From JAEXNA01 sp050486105 (lineage in GTDB: Bacteria > Vulcanimicrobiota > Xenobia > Xenobiales > JADMJV01), in assembly GCA_050486105.1 (NCBI GenBank), contig JBJHCR010000035.1:1-31950 (forward strand): a stretch of 31,950 nt of DNA, read 5' to 3'. Positions 15,897 through 22,710 of this stretch are shown here, piece by piece. A model generated the notes under the pieces. That model did not search any database. It was not told the DNA's origin and worked only from the letters and a program-made list of their open reading frames with translations. Numbering within the stretch: position 1 is the first letter of the stretch; the number at the start of each line of letters is the position of its first letter. A program made the translations under genes and the position numbers.

Positions 15897-17100
15897 CCAG
15901 TCCATCCCAATCCGGCTGTCGAGGCAAGGTGATGGTGAACTTGCTGCCTTTTCCATAGTCGCTGACCGCCGTAATCTCACCACCGTGAGCCTCCACCAGG
16001 TGCTTGGCGATAGACAGGCCCAATCCCCGGCCTCCGAATCTGGTAGCCCGAGCCTTCTCCACTCGATAAAATCTCTCGAAAACTCGTGGCAACTCATTGG
16101 TCGGGATACCGGTCCCTTCGTCCTCGATCTCGATGGTAGCTCGCTCGGCTGAGACGTACAGCCTCACCAGAACTCGGTCGCCTTCTTCTGAATACTTGAT
16201 GGCATTGTCGATGAGGTTCAGCAAGACCTGAGAGATCCGATCATGGTCGGCCCGCCACTCGGGAGCAGATTCGGGAAGCTCCATTTCGATGGTCATGGAG
16301 TGCTCTTGGGCTCGGGGAGTGAGAACGGAGACCGTGTGGCGAACCAACTCGATCAAGTCGCAGGGCCCCAAGCGCAAGTCGACTTGGTCCGCCTCCATCA
16401 TGGACAAATCCAAAAGATCCTTGATCAGTCGCTCAAGCCTTTGCGTCTCGGTATGAATGGTCGTTAGCCAACGCCTGGTGAGCTCAGGATCTTCCATAGC
16501 CCCTTCCAGGAGAGTCTCGGTGTAGCCCTTGATGCATGTCAGGGGTGTCCTGAGTTCGTGGGAAACGTTGGCCACAAAAGTAATCATGATCTCGTCAAGA
16601 CGACTCTTGAGTGCTGCCTCTTTCCTTGCCTCATAGACCAAACGATCAATAGGAAGTTCAGGATCGTGATCGATGACGGTGTAGCCGCTTCGCAGGTCGA
16701 TGGTTTCGTCGATCCCCAATTCCACCGCGGTGTCGTTCATCACCGTATACAATTTCTGAGACACCCGAGTGGCAATCAGTTTGAGATCGCTGGTGGAAAA
16801 GACTTCTTTACGGCGCGGCGGTGCAAACAGAAAAATGACAAAAAAATCTGAGCCTGGACCTCCCACCGCTACCAGGTCCTCGTCTCTAAAGAGACGCCCT
16901 CTCTGCCCCATCAGGGTGGAGCGGATGGCACCAAGGATAAGTTCTGCTCGCTCCTTGCCGTACTTATCTCTGAGTGACAGAAACTCCACCACGTCGAAGT
17001 AGAGGAAACCGGCTTGATGCTTGAGCGCTAACTCCTTGCTGACCTTGTCGAGAATATCGGTGATTAAGGGTATGGCCACCACATCTTGAGTGTCACTCAT
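15886..17100 (-). CDS. Soluble sensor histidine kinase with degenerate GGDEF-like N-terminal domain
   Basis: The 404-aa protein lacks membrane spans. Residues 31-165 have the shape of a GGDEF domain (GFLYFDVVEFLSLRDKYGKE resembling 'DiDhFKxiNDxyGH', then AVGGPGSDFFVIFLF at the active-site hairpin), but GG[DE]EF reads GGPGSDFF, so cyclase activity is unlikely; the domain probably senses a ligand or dimerises. The kinase core is complete: H-box VSHELRTPL with His181, N-box LNLIDNAIKYS, G1 EDEGTGIP, F-box and G2 GGRGLGLSIAK, of PhoR-like class. AGGAG stands 8 nt before the ATG. surE lies 3 bp upstream and the WecG-like gene overlaps downstream. No response regulator is in the window, so the partner is elsewhere. 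Confidence 0.9.
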   Translation of the reverse strand: MSDTQDVVAIPLITDILDKVSKELALKHQAGFLYFDVVEFLSLRDKYGKERAELILGAIRSTLMGQRGRLFRDEDLVAVGGPGSDFFVIFLFAPPRRKEVFSTSDLKLIATRVSQKLYTVMNDTAVELGIDETIDLRSGYTVIDHDPELPIDRLVYEARKEAALKSRLDEIMITFVANVSHELRTPLTCIKGYTETLLEGAMEDPELTRRWLTTIHTETQRLERLIKDLLDLSMMEADQVDLRLGPCDLIELVRHTVSVLTPRAQEHSMTIEMELPESAPEWRADHDRISQVLLNLIDNAIKYSEEGDRVLVRLYVSAERATIEIEDEGTGIPTNELPRVFERFYRVEKARATRFGGRGLGLSIAKHLVEAHGGEITAVSDYGKGSKFTITLPRQPDWDGLDAE

Positions 17101-17103
17101 CGG

Positions 17104-17835
17104 TCATGCTCCTTGAAGATAGTTGCGGTTTGTCAGGTCGAGTCCCAAGGGTGTCACCGAGACGAATCCTTGGGTAACCGCTTCGACATCGGAACCCGCC
17201 TCGGGAACTCCCGAAGGCAAATCACCAGCCAACCAGTAGTATTCTTCCCCCCGTGGGTCAACCCGGCGGACCACGCGTTGGGCGTAGTGAGTGTGCCCCT
17301 GATGGGTCAGTTTCCAACCTTTGAGTTGGCTTTTATCCACCGAGGGAACGTTGATGTTCAAGGTGGTTCGAGGAGAAAACGGGATGGGGCGCTCACGCAG
17401 AAAATCCACTAACCAGTCGGCGGCGGTATCGTACCTCTGGTCTTGAAAACTTCCCGCCGAGATAGCGATGGAAGGGACCCCCACCAAAGAACCCTCCATG
17501 GCTCCCGCCACCGTGCCGCTGTAGAGAACGTCATCGCCGAGATTCGGCCCAGTGTTGATTCCCGAAACCAAGAGGTCGGGAGGCACTTCGAGCAGGTGGT
17601 GGAGGGCCAAGAAGACGCAGTCGGACGGAGTGCCGGTGACCGAATAAGATTCAGGCACCGGTGAATACTCGCGCAGTAGGCGAAGTGGGGTGCGAAAAGT
17701 TATGCTCCGACTGACCGCGCTCTGCTCCGTTCTCGGAGCGACCACAGTCACATCACCTAGGGCGGTGAGCGCTTGGGCTAAAGCTAGGATCCCTTCGGAG
17801 GTTATACCGTCGTCATTAGTGACCAGGATCCGCAT
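17104..17835 (-). CDS. surE: 5'/3'-nucleotidase SurE
   Basis: SurE is a metal-dependent nucleoside 5'/3'-monophosphatase, also active on short polyphosphate, linked to stationary-phase survival. The 243-aa product begins MRILVTNDDGI, with metal ligands Asp8 and Asp9. APRTEQSAVSRSIT contains the ligand Ser39, and SGINTGPNLGDDVLYSGTVAGA contains Asn94 and the classic SGT motif, giving the complete active site. The ATG at 17835 directly follows the TAG of the small membrane-protein gene, and the histidine kinase starts 3 bp after this stop, so all three are probably co-transcribed. In other genomes surE pairs with pcm or truD; neither is here. Confidence 0.96.
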   Translation of the reverse strand: MRILVTNDDGITSEGILALAQALTALGDVTVVAPRTEQSAVSRSITFRTPLRLLREYSPVPESYSVTGTPSDCVFLALHHLLEVPPDLLVSGINTGPNLGDDVLYSGTVAGAMEGSLVGVPSIAISAGSFQDQRYDTAADWLVDFLRERPIPFSPRTTLNINVPSVDKSQLKGWKLTHQGHTHYAQRVVRRVDPRGEEYYWLAGDLPSGVPEAGSDVEAVTQGFVSVTPLGLDLTNRNYLQGA

Positions 17836-18081
17836 CTAGAGGCTGCCACCTCGCCCCTGAGCCAGCAGGCGCTCGGCCTCCTGAATCAACTCGTGGACCT
17901 TTTCTGCTCTGGGGTCGGCATCTTCTTCTTCTTCTTCCCAGTGCATCCAGCGATACGCCGTAGCGATGGCCGCAGTGAGAACTAATCCGGTGCCGGTTCC
18001 GAGGGCTAACCAATGCCAAGTGGTGACCGGACCGCTCCGACGCCGTCGTCGCCGCACAGTGTTTCTTGCTTGTGGCTGCAT
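17836..18081 (-). CDS. Small single-span membrane protein, unknown function
   Basis: The 81-aa product from the ATG at 18081 has an arginine cluster (RRRRRRSG, residues 10-17), one transmembrane segment around 22-43 (WLALGTGTGLVLTAAIATAYRW), then an acidic run (EEEEED) and an amphipathic C-terminal helix ending EAERLLAQG. The strong positive charge before the span predicts an N-in/C-out orientation, although the acidic run could reverse it. I do not recognise a family. The TTG at 18087 would add two residues; the ATG is preferred, with GAGGT about 10 nt before it. The stop abuts the surE start and 23 bp separate it from the next upstream membrane protein, so it belongs to the surE run. Confidence 0.65.
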   Translation of the reverse strand: MQPQARNTVRRRRRRSGPVTTWHWLALGTGTGLVLTAAIATAYRWMHWEEEEEDADPRAEKVHELIQEAERLLAQGRGGSL

Positions 18082-18104
18082 ACTCAAGAGGACCTCGTTC
18101 CTAG

Positions 18105-18416
18105 CTAGCTTTCTTTTTTCTTCAACAGCAACCCAACCACCGTTGCTAAAGCCGTGAACAGCAAACCTATCACCGTTCCCAGCACACCCATGGACAGGTA
18201 AGCGAATCCTTCGGAGCCGGCGTTACCGCCCGCCAACATGGAGATCGGCAGCGTGTCACCGTAAGGAAACTCAAACCACTTATCGGAGAACGCGATATAG
18301 ATCACCGCCCCGATGATGAGTTGGATGACAACCTTGGCCCACCAAGGGACCTTAGGGAGACAACCAATGACAATAAAAAGTGCAAGAATGCCTAGAGTGC
18401 CTGCTATACCTATCAT
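18105..18416 (-). CDS. Small multi-span membrane protein, unknown function
   Basis: The 103-aa product is largely hydrophobic with three probable membrane spans: residues 2-19 (IGIAGTLGILALFIVIGC), 25-44 (WAKVVIQLIIGAVIYIAF) and 72-97 (YLSMGVLGTVIGLLFTALAT onward). It ends with the basic KKKES tail. The loop between spans 2 and 3 (SDKWFEFPYGDTLPISML) is polar and aromatic. No family is recognised. The ribosome-binding site is weak. The gene lies between a zinc-motif membrane protein (106 bp upstream) and the arginine-rich small membrane protein, suggesting a membrane-associated cluster ahead of surE and the kinase. Confidence 0.7.
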   Translation of the reverse strand: MIGIAGTLGILALFIVIGCLPKVPWWAKVVIQLIIGAVIYIAFSDKWFEFPYGDTLPISMLAGGNAGSEGFAYLSMGVLGTVIGLLFTALATVVGLLLKKKES

Positions 18417-18522
18417 TCGCGTTTCTTCGCCTCAATCGACGCTAAGCCTCCCCTGAGAGAGAGCGGGAATCTTGACTCCTTGGACCGCCGACCAGCCCGG
18501 TGAATGCGTCTGGGTCGGGAAG

Positions 18523-19053
18523 CTAATCGAGAACGAAGGTGTGCTCGAGTCGATGCAAAGTATCGGCCCCCCGGACCGGCAAGGGTCGGTCATTGACCGG
18601 CACCTCAAACTGAGTGTCTAGGTTTCCATGTTCGTGAGCAAACTGCAAGCGGTAGTGCCCGGGAGGAAGCTTCAAGCCGAACTGCCCCTGGGCGTTGGTG
18701 CTGACGATCAAGGAGAACTCTTGATCTTCCAACTCCTGGGCTCGAATCTCGGCCCCAGCCAAGGGTTCACTCTTTCCGTCAGTGACCGTTCCAACCAGTT
18801 GCAAGGGACGATTTGGTCCGGCAATGATGAATTCAGCAACTCCGGTTCCTTTGCAAACCGAGCAAGGGTCTTGCTCGGACTCGTGAGTCTGTCGACCGAG
18901 GCCGTCGCAGGTTATGCACGTCATTTCCCGACGAACATCTCCTTCGAATAGGGGAGGTTGGCCGATCTTGCCAGCCGCCAAGAGGAAGGTGGGAACCAGC
19001 ATCAGGAGGACTGCTACCGCTAATAAGATTCTTTGTCGTAACGCTAAATTCAT
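18523..19053 (-). CDS. Membrane-anchored protein with DnaJ-type CxxCxGxG motifs and a carboxypeptidase-regulatory-like domain
   Basis: The 176-aa product starts with a membrane anchor (residues 7-27). Two CxxCxGxG repeats follow, CITCDGLG (46-53) and CSVCKGTG (64-71), which together form one zinc site as in the DnaJ cysteine-rich region. Residues 86-150 resemble the carboxypeptidase regulatory-like beta-sandwich (GTVTDGKSEPLAGAEIRAQE, TNAQGQFGLKLPPGHYRLQF). The N-terminal span without an obvious cleavage site suggests it stays anchored with the zinc and beta domains outside. I know no protein with exactly this order; zinc-stabilised peptide binding outside the cytoplasm is a guess. AAGG lies 7 nt before the ATG. 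It is divergent from the next plus-strand gene across only 36 bp. Confidence 0.8.
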   Translation of the reverse strand: MNLALRQRILLAVAVLLMLVPTFLLAAGKIGQPPLFEGDVRREMTCITCDGLGRQTHESEQDPCSVCKGTGVAEFIIAGPNRPLQLVGTVTDGKSEPLAGAEIRAQELEDQEFSLIVSTNAQGQFGLKLPPGHYRLQFAHEHGNLDTQFEVPVNDRPLPVRGADTLHRLEHTFVLD

Positions 19054-19089
19054 GAAGGACCTTCAAGCCAGGAGAGGAACCGAAGGTCG

Positions 19090-19713
19090 GTGCGCTACTC
19101 ACTGGATATACTCCACATTCTAACCAAGCCTGTGGTCGAGCCAGCGTTTCTGCAGGACTGGTTGGCGTTCCTGTCCCGAGAACAAGACTTCGCAGTCCAC
19201 TTGATCTATTCACCCGACGCATTTCCTGGCGACGATCAGAACCCAGCCTTGATGTTTCCAGATGTCCAACTGTATCGAATCGAAAAGGTTTCCCCTTATC
19301 CCGCCCGAGCCCAGGCCTTAGTCTTCCTTTCCGATCTCCTGGACCTTGGCTATCTCTCCAAAGCCATCACACCGGCGCTCGTCCACAGTCATGACACCAG
19401 ATCTCTATTGCTCTCACGTTATTTCTATGCTGAGGCCAACAGACTTCACTCCTGGTGGCTGGACGACCGCACGGCACACCGATATTGGAAAGCCTCTATC
19501 GAACGTTTGGCAGGCTGGCGCACCTGGGAGACGGTTGAAGACGATCCTCACACCCTCACGGGAGCGATGAGCCCAGCCGTTACTCGTCAGTACCCCCTTC
19601 CTACTCCGGTGACCTTCGAGGAGAATCCAGGTAGAGGAAGAGCCTTCACTACAATGAGAGAGATTTACCGAACCATACTGCGCAACGTGGACATTCGGTC
19701 TAAGGCCTTGTGA
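19090..19713 (+). CDS. Unknown protein resembling the N-terminal half of a GT-B glycosyltransferase
   Basis: The 207-aa product starts at the GTG at 19090, with AAGG just upstream. Residues 4-65 look like the first Rossmann half of a GT4-type enzyme (SLDILHILTKPVVEPAFLQD, later a strand HLIYSP). ALVHSHDTRSLLLSRYF (around 95-112) matches the 'DVVHaHDtrs' element of that fold. The C-terminal nucleotide-sugar domain is absent, and residues 115-207 are tryptophan- and arginine-rich with no assignment. It could be a half-sized relative or a distinct family. The stop overlaps the next hydrolase gene as GTGA. There is no frame break after residue 207, so a recent truncation is not evident. Confidence 0.65.
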   Translation: MRYSLDILHILTKPVVEPAFLQDWLAFLSREQDFAVHLIYSPDAFPGDDQNPALMFPDVQLYRIEKVSPYPARAQALVFLSDLLDLGYLSKAITPALVHSHDTRSLLLSRYFYAEANRLHSWWLDDRTAHRYWKASIERLAGWRTWETVEDDPHTLTGAMSPAVTRQYPLPTPVTFEENPGRGRAFTTMREIYRTILRNVDIRSKAL

Positions 19714-20540
19714 CGGCAGACTCCGAGTCTCTCCACCCCTCCCGAACTGCCCGCTGGGGCCCGTGGAGAATGACCCCCAGTGAATCTCAGCCTCGCCAAC
19801 TCAAGATTCTTCTGCTTCACGGCTTCGCCGGCTCCCCCGGAGAACTCCGTCCTTTGGGTCAGGCTCTAGTAGGTCAAGGTTTCACAGTGCTGGCTCCCCT
19901 ACTTCCGGGGCACGGAGAAAGCTTCGAAGCCATGGAGCAGTGTCGCCTGGAAGATTGGACTGACGCTCTCGACCGTTGCTACCACCACTTGCACCGGGAC
20001 AATTCTCCGGTAGCCGTAGTGGGGTTTTGCCTGGGTGGAACCCTGGCCCTGCATCGAACTCCGAGTTGGAATCCCAAAGCAGTAGCGTGCTTGGCCGCTC
20101 CTGTGGACCCATTTCCTGAGGAGCATTTCCCTTTGCTTACACCGAACTCAAAGGTTCGATCCGCTCTACCTATCCTCCAGGATGCGAGAAGTAAGGAAGC
20201 GAAGCGATGGCGAAACATGGCCGGCCACAAAACGATCCCTACGGCAACTCTGGAAGAGGTCCAACGGGCCATTAGGGAAACTCGAGCAGGACTCTCGGAA
20301 GTCCGATGCTCACTCTTTGTAGCCCAATCTCGTGCTGACCGAGTAGTGCATCCCATAAATGCAGAACTCATGATCAACGAGGTCGGCAGCGTCAAATGCA
20401 AACTGGCCTGGTCAAGACGAAGCGGTCACGCTCTCCCCCTTGATATTGGACGTCGCGCTCTGTTTCGAGAGCTTTCAAAGTTTTTGGTCGAGGAAGACCA
20501 AGACTATCAATCTCGGCTCAAGGGATTTGACCGAACGTAG
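19710..20540 (+). CDS. Alpha/beta hydrolase with Cys nucleophile (GFCLGG)
   Basis: The 276-aa product from the GTG at 19710 has LLLHGFAGSPGELRPLG (34-50) and PGHGES, as in Est30-like esterases, but the nucleophile elbow reads GFCLGG with Cys107 in place of Ser. Asp220 (QSRADR) and His250 (RRSGHAL) complete the triad. A Cys nucleophile in this motif is known in dienelactone hydrolases; it may alter the substrate or the rate. The codon is TGC, so this is not a sequencing ambiguity at a wobble base. An ATG at 19770 would remove 20 residues without family similarity. The 3' end stops 12 bp before the convergent MBL-fold gene. Confidence 0.85.
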   Translation: MTADSESLHPSRTARWGPWRMTPSESQPRQLKILLLHGFAGSPGELRPLGQALVGQGFTVLAPLLPGHGESFEAMEQCRLEDWTDALDRCYHHLHRDNSPVAVVGFCLGGTLALHRTPSWNPKAVACLAAPVDPFPEEHFPLLTPNSKVRSALPILQDARSKEAKRWRNMAGHKTIPTATLEEVQRAIRETRAGLSEVRCSLFVAQSRADRVVHPINAELMINEVGSVKCKLAWSRRSGHALPLDIGRRALFRELSKFLVEEDQDYQSRLKGFDRT

Positions 20541-20552
20541 GATGCTCAGCAC

Positions 20553-21368
20553 TCAGGCTTGATAATTGGCCCCGTCTTCAGCTAGGGTCACTGGTATGGC
20601 CAATGCTTGGCTCAAAGACTCCAGCGGTCCTGGCTGAGAAGCCAGCACGCATTCATAGAGATGGGTCAAGACCACCCGTGCCGGATTGGCCTGCTGGCAA
20701 ACCTCATTCACGTCCTCCCAGCTCAAGTGGACATCACGGCATTGCAGCGGCTCACAGCCCCGGGGGAAACACGAGCATTCACAAAAGAACAGATCAGAGT
20801 CTCTGGCTGCCTCAATCAGACCCGAACAAAGTTTAGAATCGCCAGAGAAACTCACCACCTTGGTCTGCCCGGTCCTCCCCTGCTTGGAAAACCGATAAGC
20901 GAAGGCCGGCATGCCTGAATGCTCAACGGGGATCGAGGTGACCGTCACCTCTCCGGGGAGCTGCACACTCCCCCCTTTAAGCGGCAACTCTTCCACCTCT
21001 AAGGCAACCCGAGACTTCTTATGGTCGAGGGAAGGCCAAGCTCTCAACAGGTGGCCCATGAAGTCGCCGGTGTTCGGTGGACCGAATATGGTTAAGGGTG
21101 GCGCCTCGGTCCAAGCGCCAGGTGCGTACTTGCGAGCAAACAAAAAGGGGACCAGATCAGCGGTGTGGTCGGGATGAAGATGGGTGAGAAAGAGCGTGCT
21201 GCAGCGCGAAACGGGCACACCAAACTTCATCGCGTTGGCCATTGTTCCCGCGCCTAAGTCCAGTAAGACGGGGCCCTCTATGCCTGAAGCACTGAGGGCA
21301 AATCCTGCACTGGCCCGGTTGGGATTCGGCTCCACCGTCCCGCTGCCGAGGACTGTAACTTCGATCAA
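20553..21368 (-). CDS. Metallo-beta-lactamase-fold hydrolase, RNase Z-like
   Basis: The 271-aa product has the full dinuclear-zinc set: THLHPDH (His63, His65, Asp67, His68), His150 in VEHSGMPAFAYRF, Asp177 in SFSGDS and His236 in VLTHLY. The VEHS.xPAFAYR and GDS elements match RNase Z and its relatives better than other MBL groups, yet the flexible exosite arm used by RNase Z to grip tRNA is not obvious, so the substrate could be tRNA precursors or a small ester/phosphodiester. The start is TTG at 21368, 3 bp after the mqnE stop with AGGAT just upstream; the product begins MIEVTVLGSGT as expected. It is last in the mqnE unit. Confidence 0.88.
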   Translation of the reverse strand: MIEVTVLGSGTVEPNPNRASAGFALSASGIEGPVLLDLGAGTMANAMKFGVPVSRCSTLFLTHLHPDHTADLVPFLFARKYAPGAWTEAPPLTIFGPPNTGDFMGHLLRAWPSLDHKKSRVALEVEELPLKGGSVQLPGEVTVTSIPVEHSGMPAFAYRFSKQGRTGQTKVVSFSGDSKLCSGLIEAARDSDLFFCECSCFPRGCEPLQCRDVHLSWEDVNEVCQQANPARVVLTHLYECVLASQPGPLESLSQALAIPVTLAEDGANYQA

Positions 21369-21371
21369 ATC

Positions 21372-22451
21372 CTAACCCGCCACCGGAGCTTCCAGCACTC
21401 GGTACAGGGCATCACGCCGCGCAGGGTGGCGACCAGCCTCCTCGATCAGCTGGCGCAAGGCAGCTTCAGTTACCCCTACTGGAGTTTCGCAGCCAGCCAT
21501 GTGGGTGATCCTCTCATCCACCACCGTACCATCAAAATCATCAGCTCCGTAATGTTGACTTTTGGCAGCGTTCTCCAACCCACTCATCACCCAATAAGCC
21601 TTGATGTGGTCGAAGTTGTCTAGCATCAGACGACCCACAGCAACTTGGCGAAGCACTCCCTCAGAGTCCATAAACCTAAGTTTCTTGAGAGGGGTGTTAT
21701 CGGGATGAAACCGCAGCGGTATGTAGGCCAGAAACCCCCCTGTCTTGTCCTGCAAAGATCGAAGCCGATCGAGGTGGATCACCCGCTCTTCATCGGTCTC
21801 TATGTGCCCAGCGAGCATGGTGGCCGAGGTACGGATGCCCAATTCGTGCGCTTGCTGATGAACTTCGAGCCAACGGTCCGGTCCCATCTTGTCTCGATAC
21901 AACTTGCGGTGAATGCGGTCGGTGAGAACCTCGGCACCTCCGCCCGGCATGGAGCCAAGGCCGTGCTCTTTTAAGTCCTCCAGCACCCAGGGGACACTGC
22001 GGTTAGCTAACTGGGCGAAGTAGTCGATTTCTACCGCGGTGAAGGCCTTCAGATGAGCCAAGGGATAATGCTCTCTCAGGGTGGACAGCAGCCGAGGATA
22101 GTAAGAGTAAGGGTAGTCGGGATGGAGACCGCCAACGATGTGGATTTCAGCCCCTTCCACCTTCCCTAGAGGAGACACTCTTTGGAGCATCTCTTGCATC
22201 GACATTTCGTAAGCGCCCTCTTCCCCACGCTTCTTAGCGAAAGCACAGAACATGCACGACAGAGTGCAGAGGTTGCTGTAGTTGAGATGCATATTCAGGA
22301 TGTAAGTGGTGCGGTCGCCGTGTCGCTTTTCGCGCACCTGGTTAGCCAAGCGTCCAAGATCTTCCAGAGGTGCCTCTCGGTAGAGGTAGAGACCCTCCTG
22401 AATGCTGAGGCGCTCTCCGCGAGAAACCTTGTTTTCGATTACGTTCCACAT
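21372..22451 (-). CDS. mqnE: Aminofutalosine synthase (radical SAM, menaquinone synthesis)
   Basis: MqnE is a radical-SAM enzyme of the futalosine route to menaquinone; it joins the chorismate-derived enol ether to adenosine with loss of CO2, giving aminofutalosine. The 359-aa product has NYSNLCTLSCMFCAF with the cluster ligands Cys62, Cys66 and Cys69, then HIVGGLHPDYPYSYY, LKAFTAVEIDYFA, MPGGGAEVL, ATMLAGHIETDEERV, GGFLAYIPLRFHPDNTPL, RLMLDNFDHIKAYWVM and VVDERITHMAG, a match along the whole length to MqnE rather than MqnC or CofH. GGAGAG lies 8 nt before the ATG. A perfect CRP/FNR-type palindrome lies 40 bp upstream. mqnA, mqnB/C and mqnD are not in this window. Confidence 0.95.
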   Translation of the reverse strand: MWNVIENKVSRGERLSIQEGLYLYREAPLEDLGRLANQVREKRHGDRTTYILNMHLNYSNLCTLSCMFCAFAKKRGEEGAYEMSMQEMLQRVSPLGKVEGAEIHIVGGLHPDYPYSYYPRLLSTLREHYPLAHLKAFTAVEIDYFAQLANRSVPWVLEDLKEHGLGSMPGGGAEVLTDRIHRKLYRDKMGPDRWLEVHQQAHELGIRTSATMLAGHIETDEERVIHLDRLRSLQDKTGGFLAYIPLRFHPDNTPLKKLRFMDSEGVLRQVAVGRLMLDNFDHIKAYWVMSGLENAAKSQHYGADDFDGTVVDERITHMAGCETPVGVTEAALRQLIEEAGRHPARRDALYRVLEAPVAG

Positions 22452-22472
22452 GTTTTCATCTCTCCAACCAAT

Positions 22473-22501
22473 TGGCTACGAGCACTCCCACAGGTTGTGA
22501 A
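22473..22501 (-). promoter_or_regulatory. Candidate sigma70-type promoter of mqnE
   Basis: On the minus strand, TTCACA (22496-22501, five of six to TTGACA) is followed after 17 bp by TAGCCA (22473-22478), a poor -10. Transcription would start near 22466, just ahead of the mqnE ribosome-binding site. The -35 falls inside the right half of the palindrome at 22491-22516, so a bound regulator would either block or contact RNA polymerase. The -10 is weak, so this is a candidate only. Confidence 0.35.
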
Positions 22502-22516
22502 AGTTTTCACAACCTG
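22491..22516. promoter_or_regulatory. Perfect 26-bp palindrome, CRP/FNR-family-type operator
   Basis: The arms CAGGTTGTGAAA and TTTCACAACCTG are exact reverse complements separated by GT. The core TGTGA-N6-TCACA equals the consensus of the E. coli CRP site. The centre lies about 52 bp upstream of the mqnE ATG, in the largest gap of the window. On neither strand is it followed by a T-run, so a terminator is unlikely. A further imperfect half-site (minus strand GGTTGTGGA) occurs about 25 bp upstream. Which regulator binds, and whether it activates or represses, is unknown. Confidence 0.6.
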
Positions 22517-22651
22517 GGAAGGACTCCTCCACAACCCAGATGCACTGCCTGATTCTAGAGCGTTCGCCCTAAGGAGCTGCCCAGAAGGCACCCACGCGCT
22601 TAGCCCTCCGCAGAGTAGCCCAGGGGAGCCACCGCCTGCCACCCACCATTC

Positions 22652-22668
22652 ACCCAACTCCGTTGGGT
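22652..22668. repeat. 7-bp hairpin downstream of moaDE
   Basis: ACCCAAC and GTTGGGT are exact complements around a TCC loop, about 43 bp past the moaDE-like stop on the minus strand. No T-rich run follows, so it is not a standard intrinsic terminator; it might stall transcription or protect a 3' end. The remainder of 22452-22710 (259 bp) shows no gene I can support. Confidence 0.3.
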
Positions 22669-22710
22669 ACCCGGGGTGCCCGTCCTTGAAATTCAAATCC
22701 TTAATGAGCA

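Noticed and set aside
22491..22516. Palindrome as an intrinsic terminator
   Set aside because: No T-run follows on either strand and the arms have an operator-like consensus core close to a gene start.
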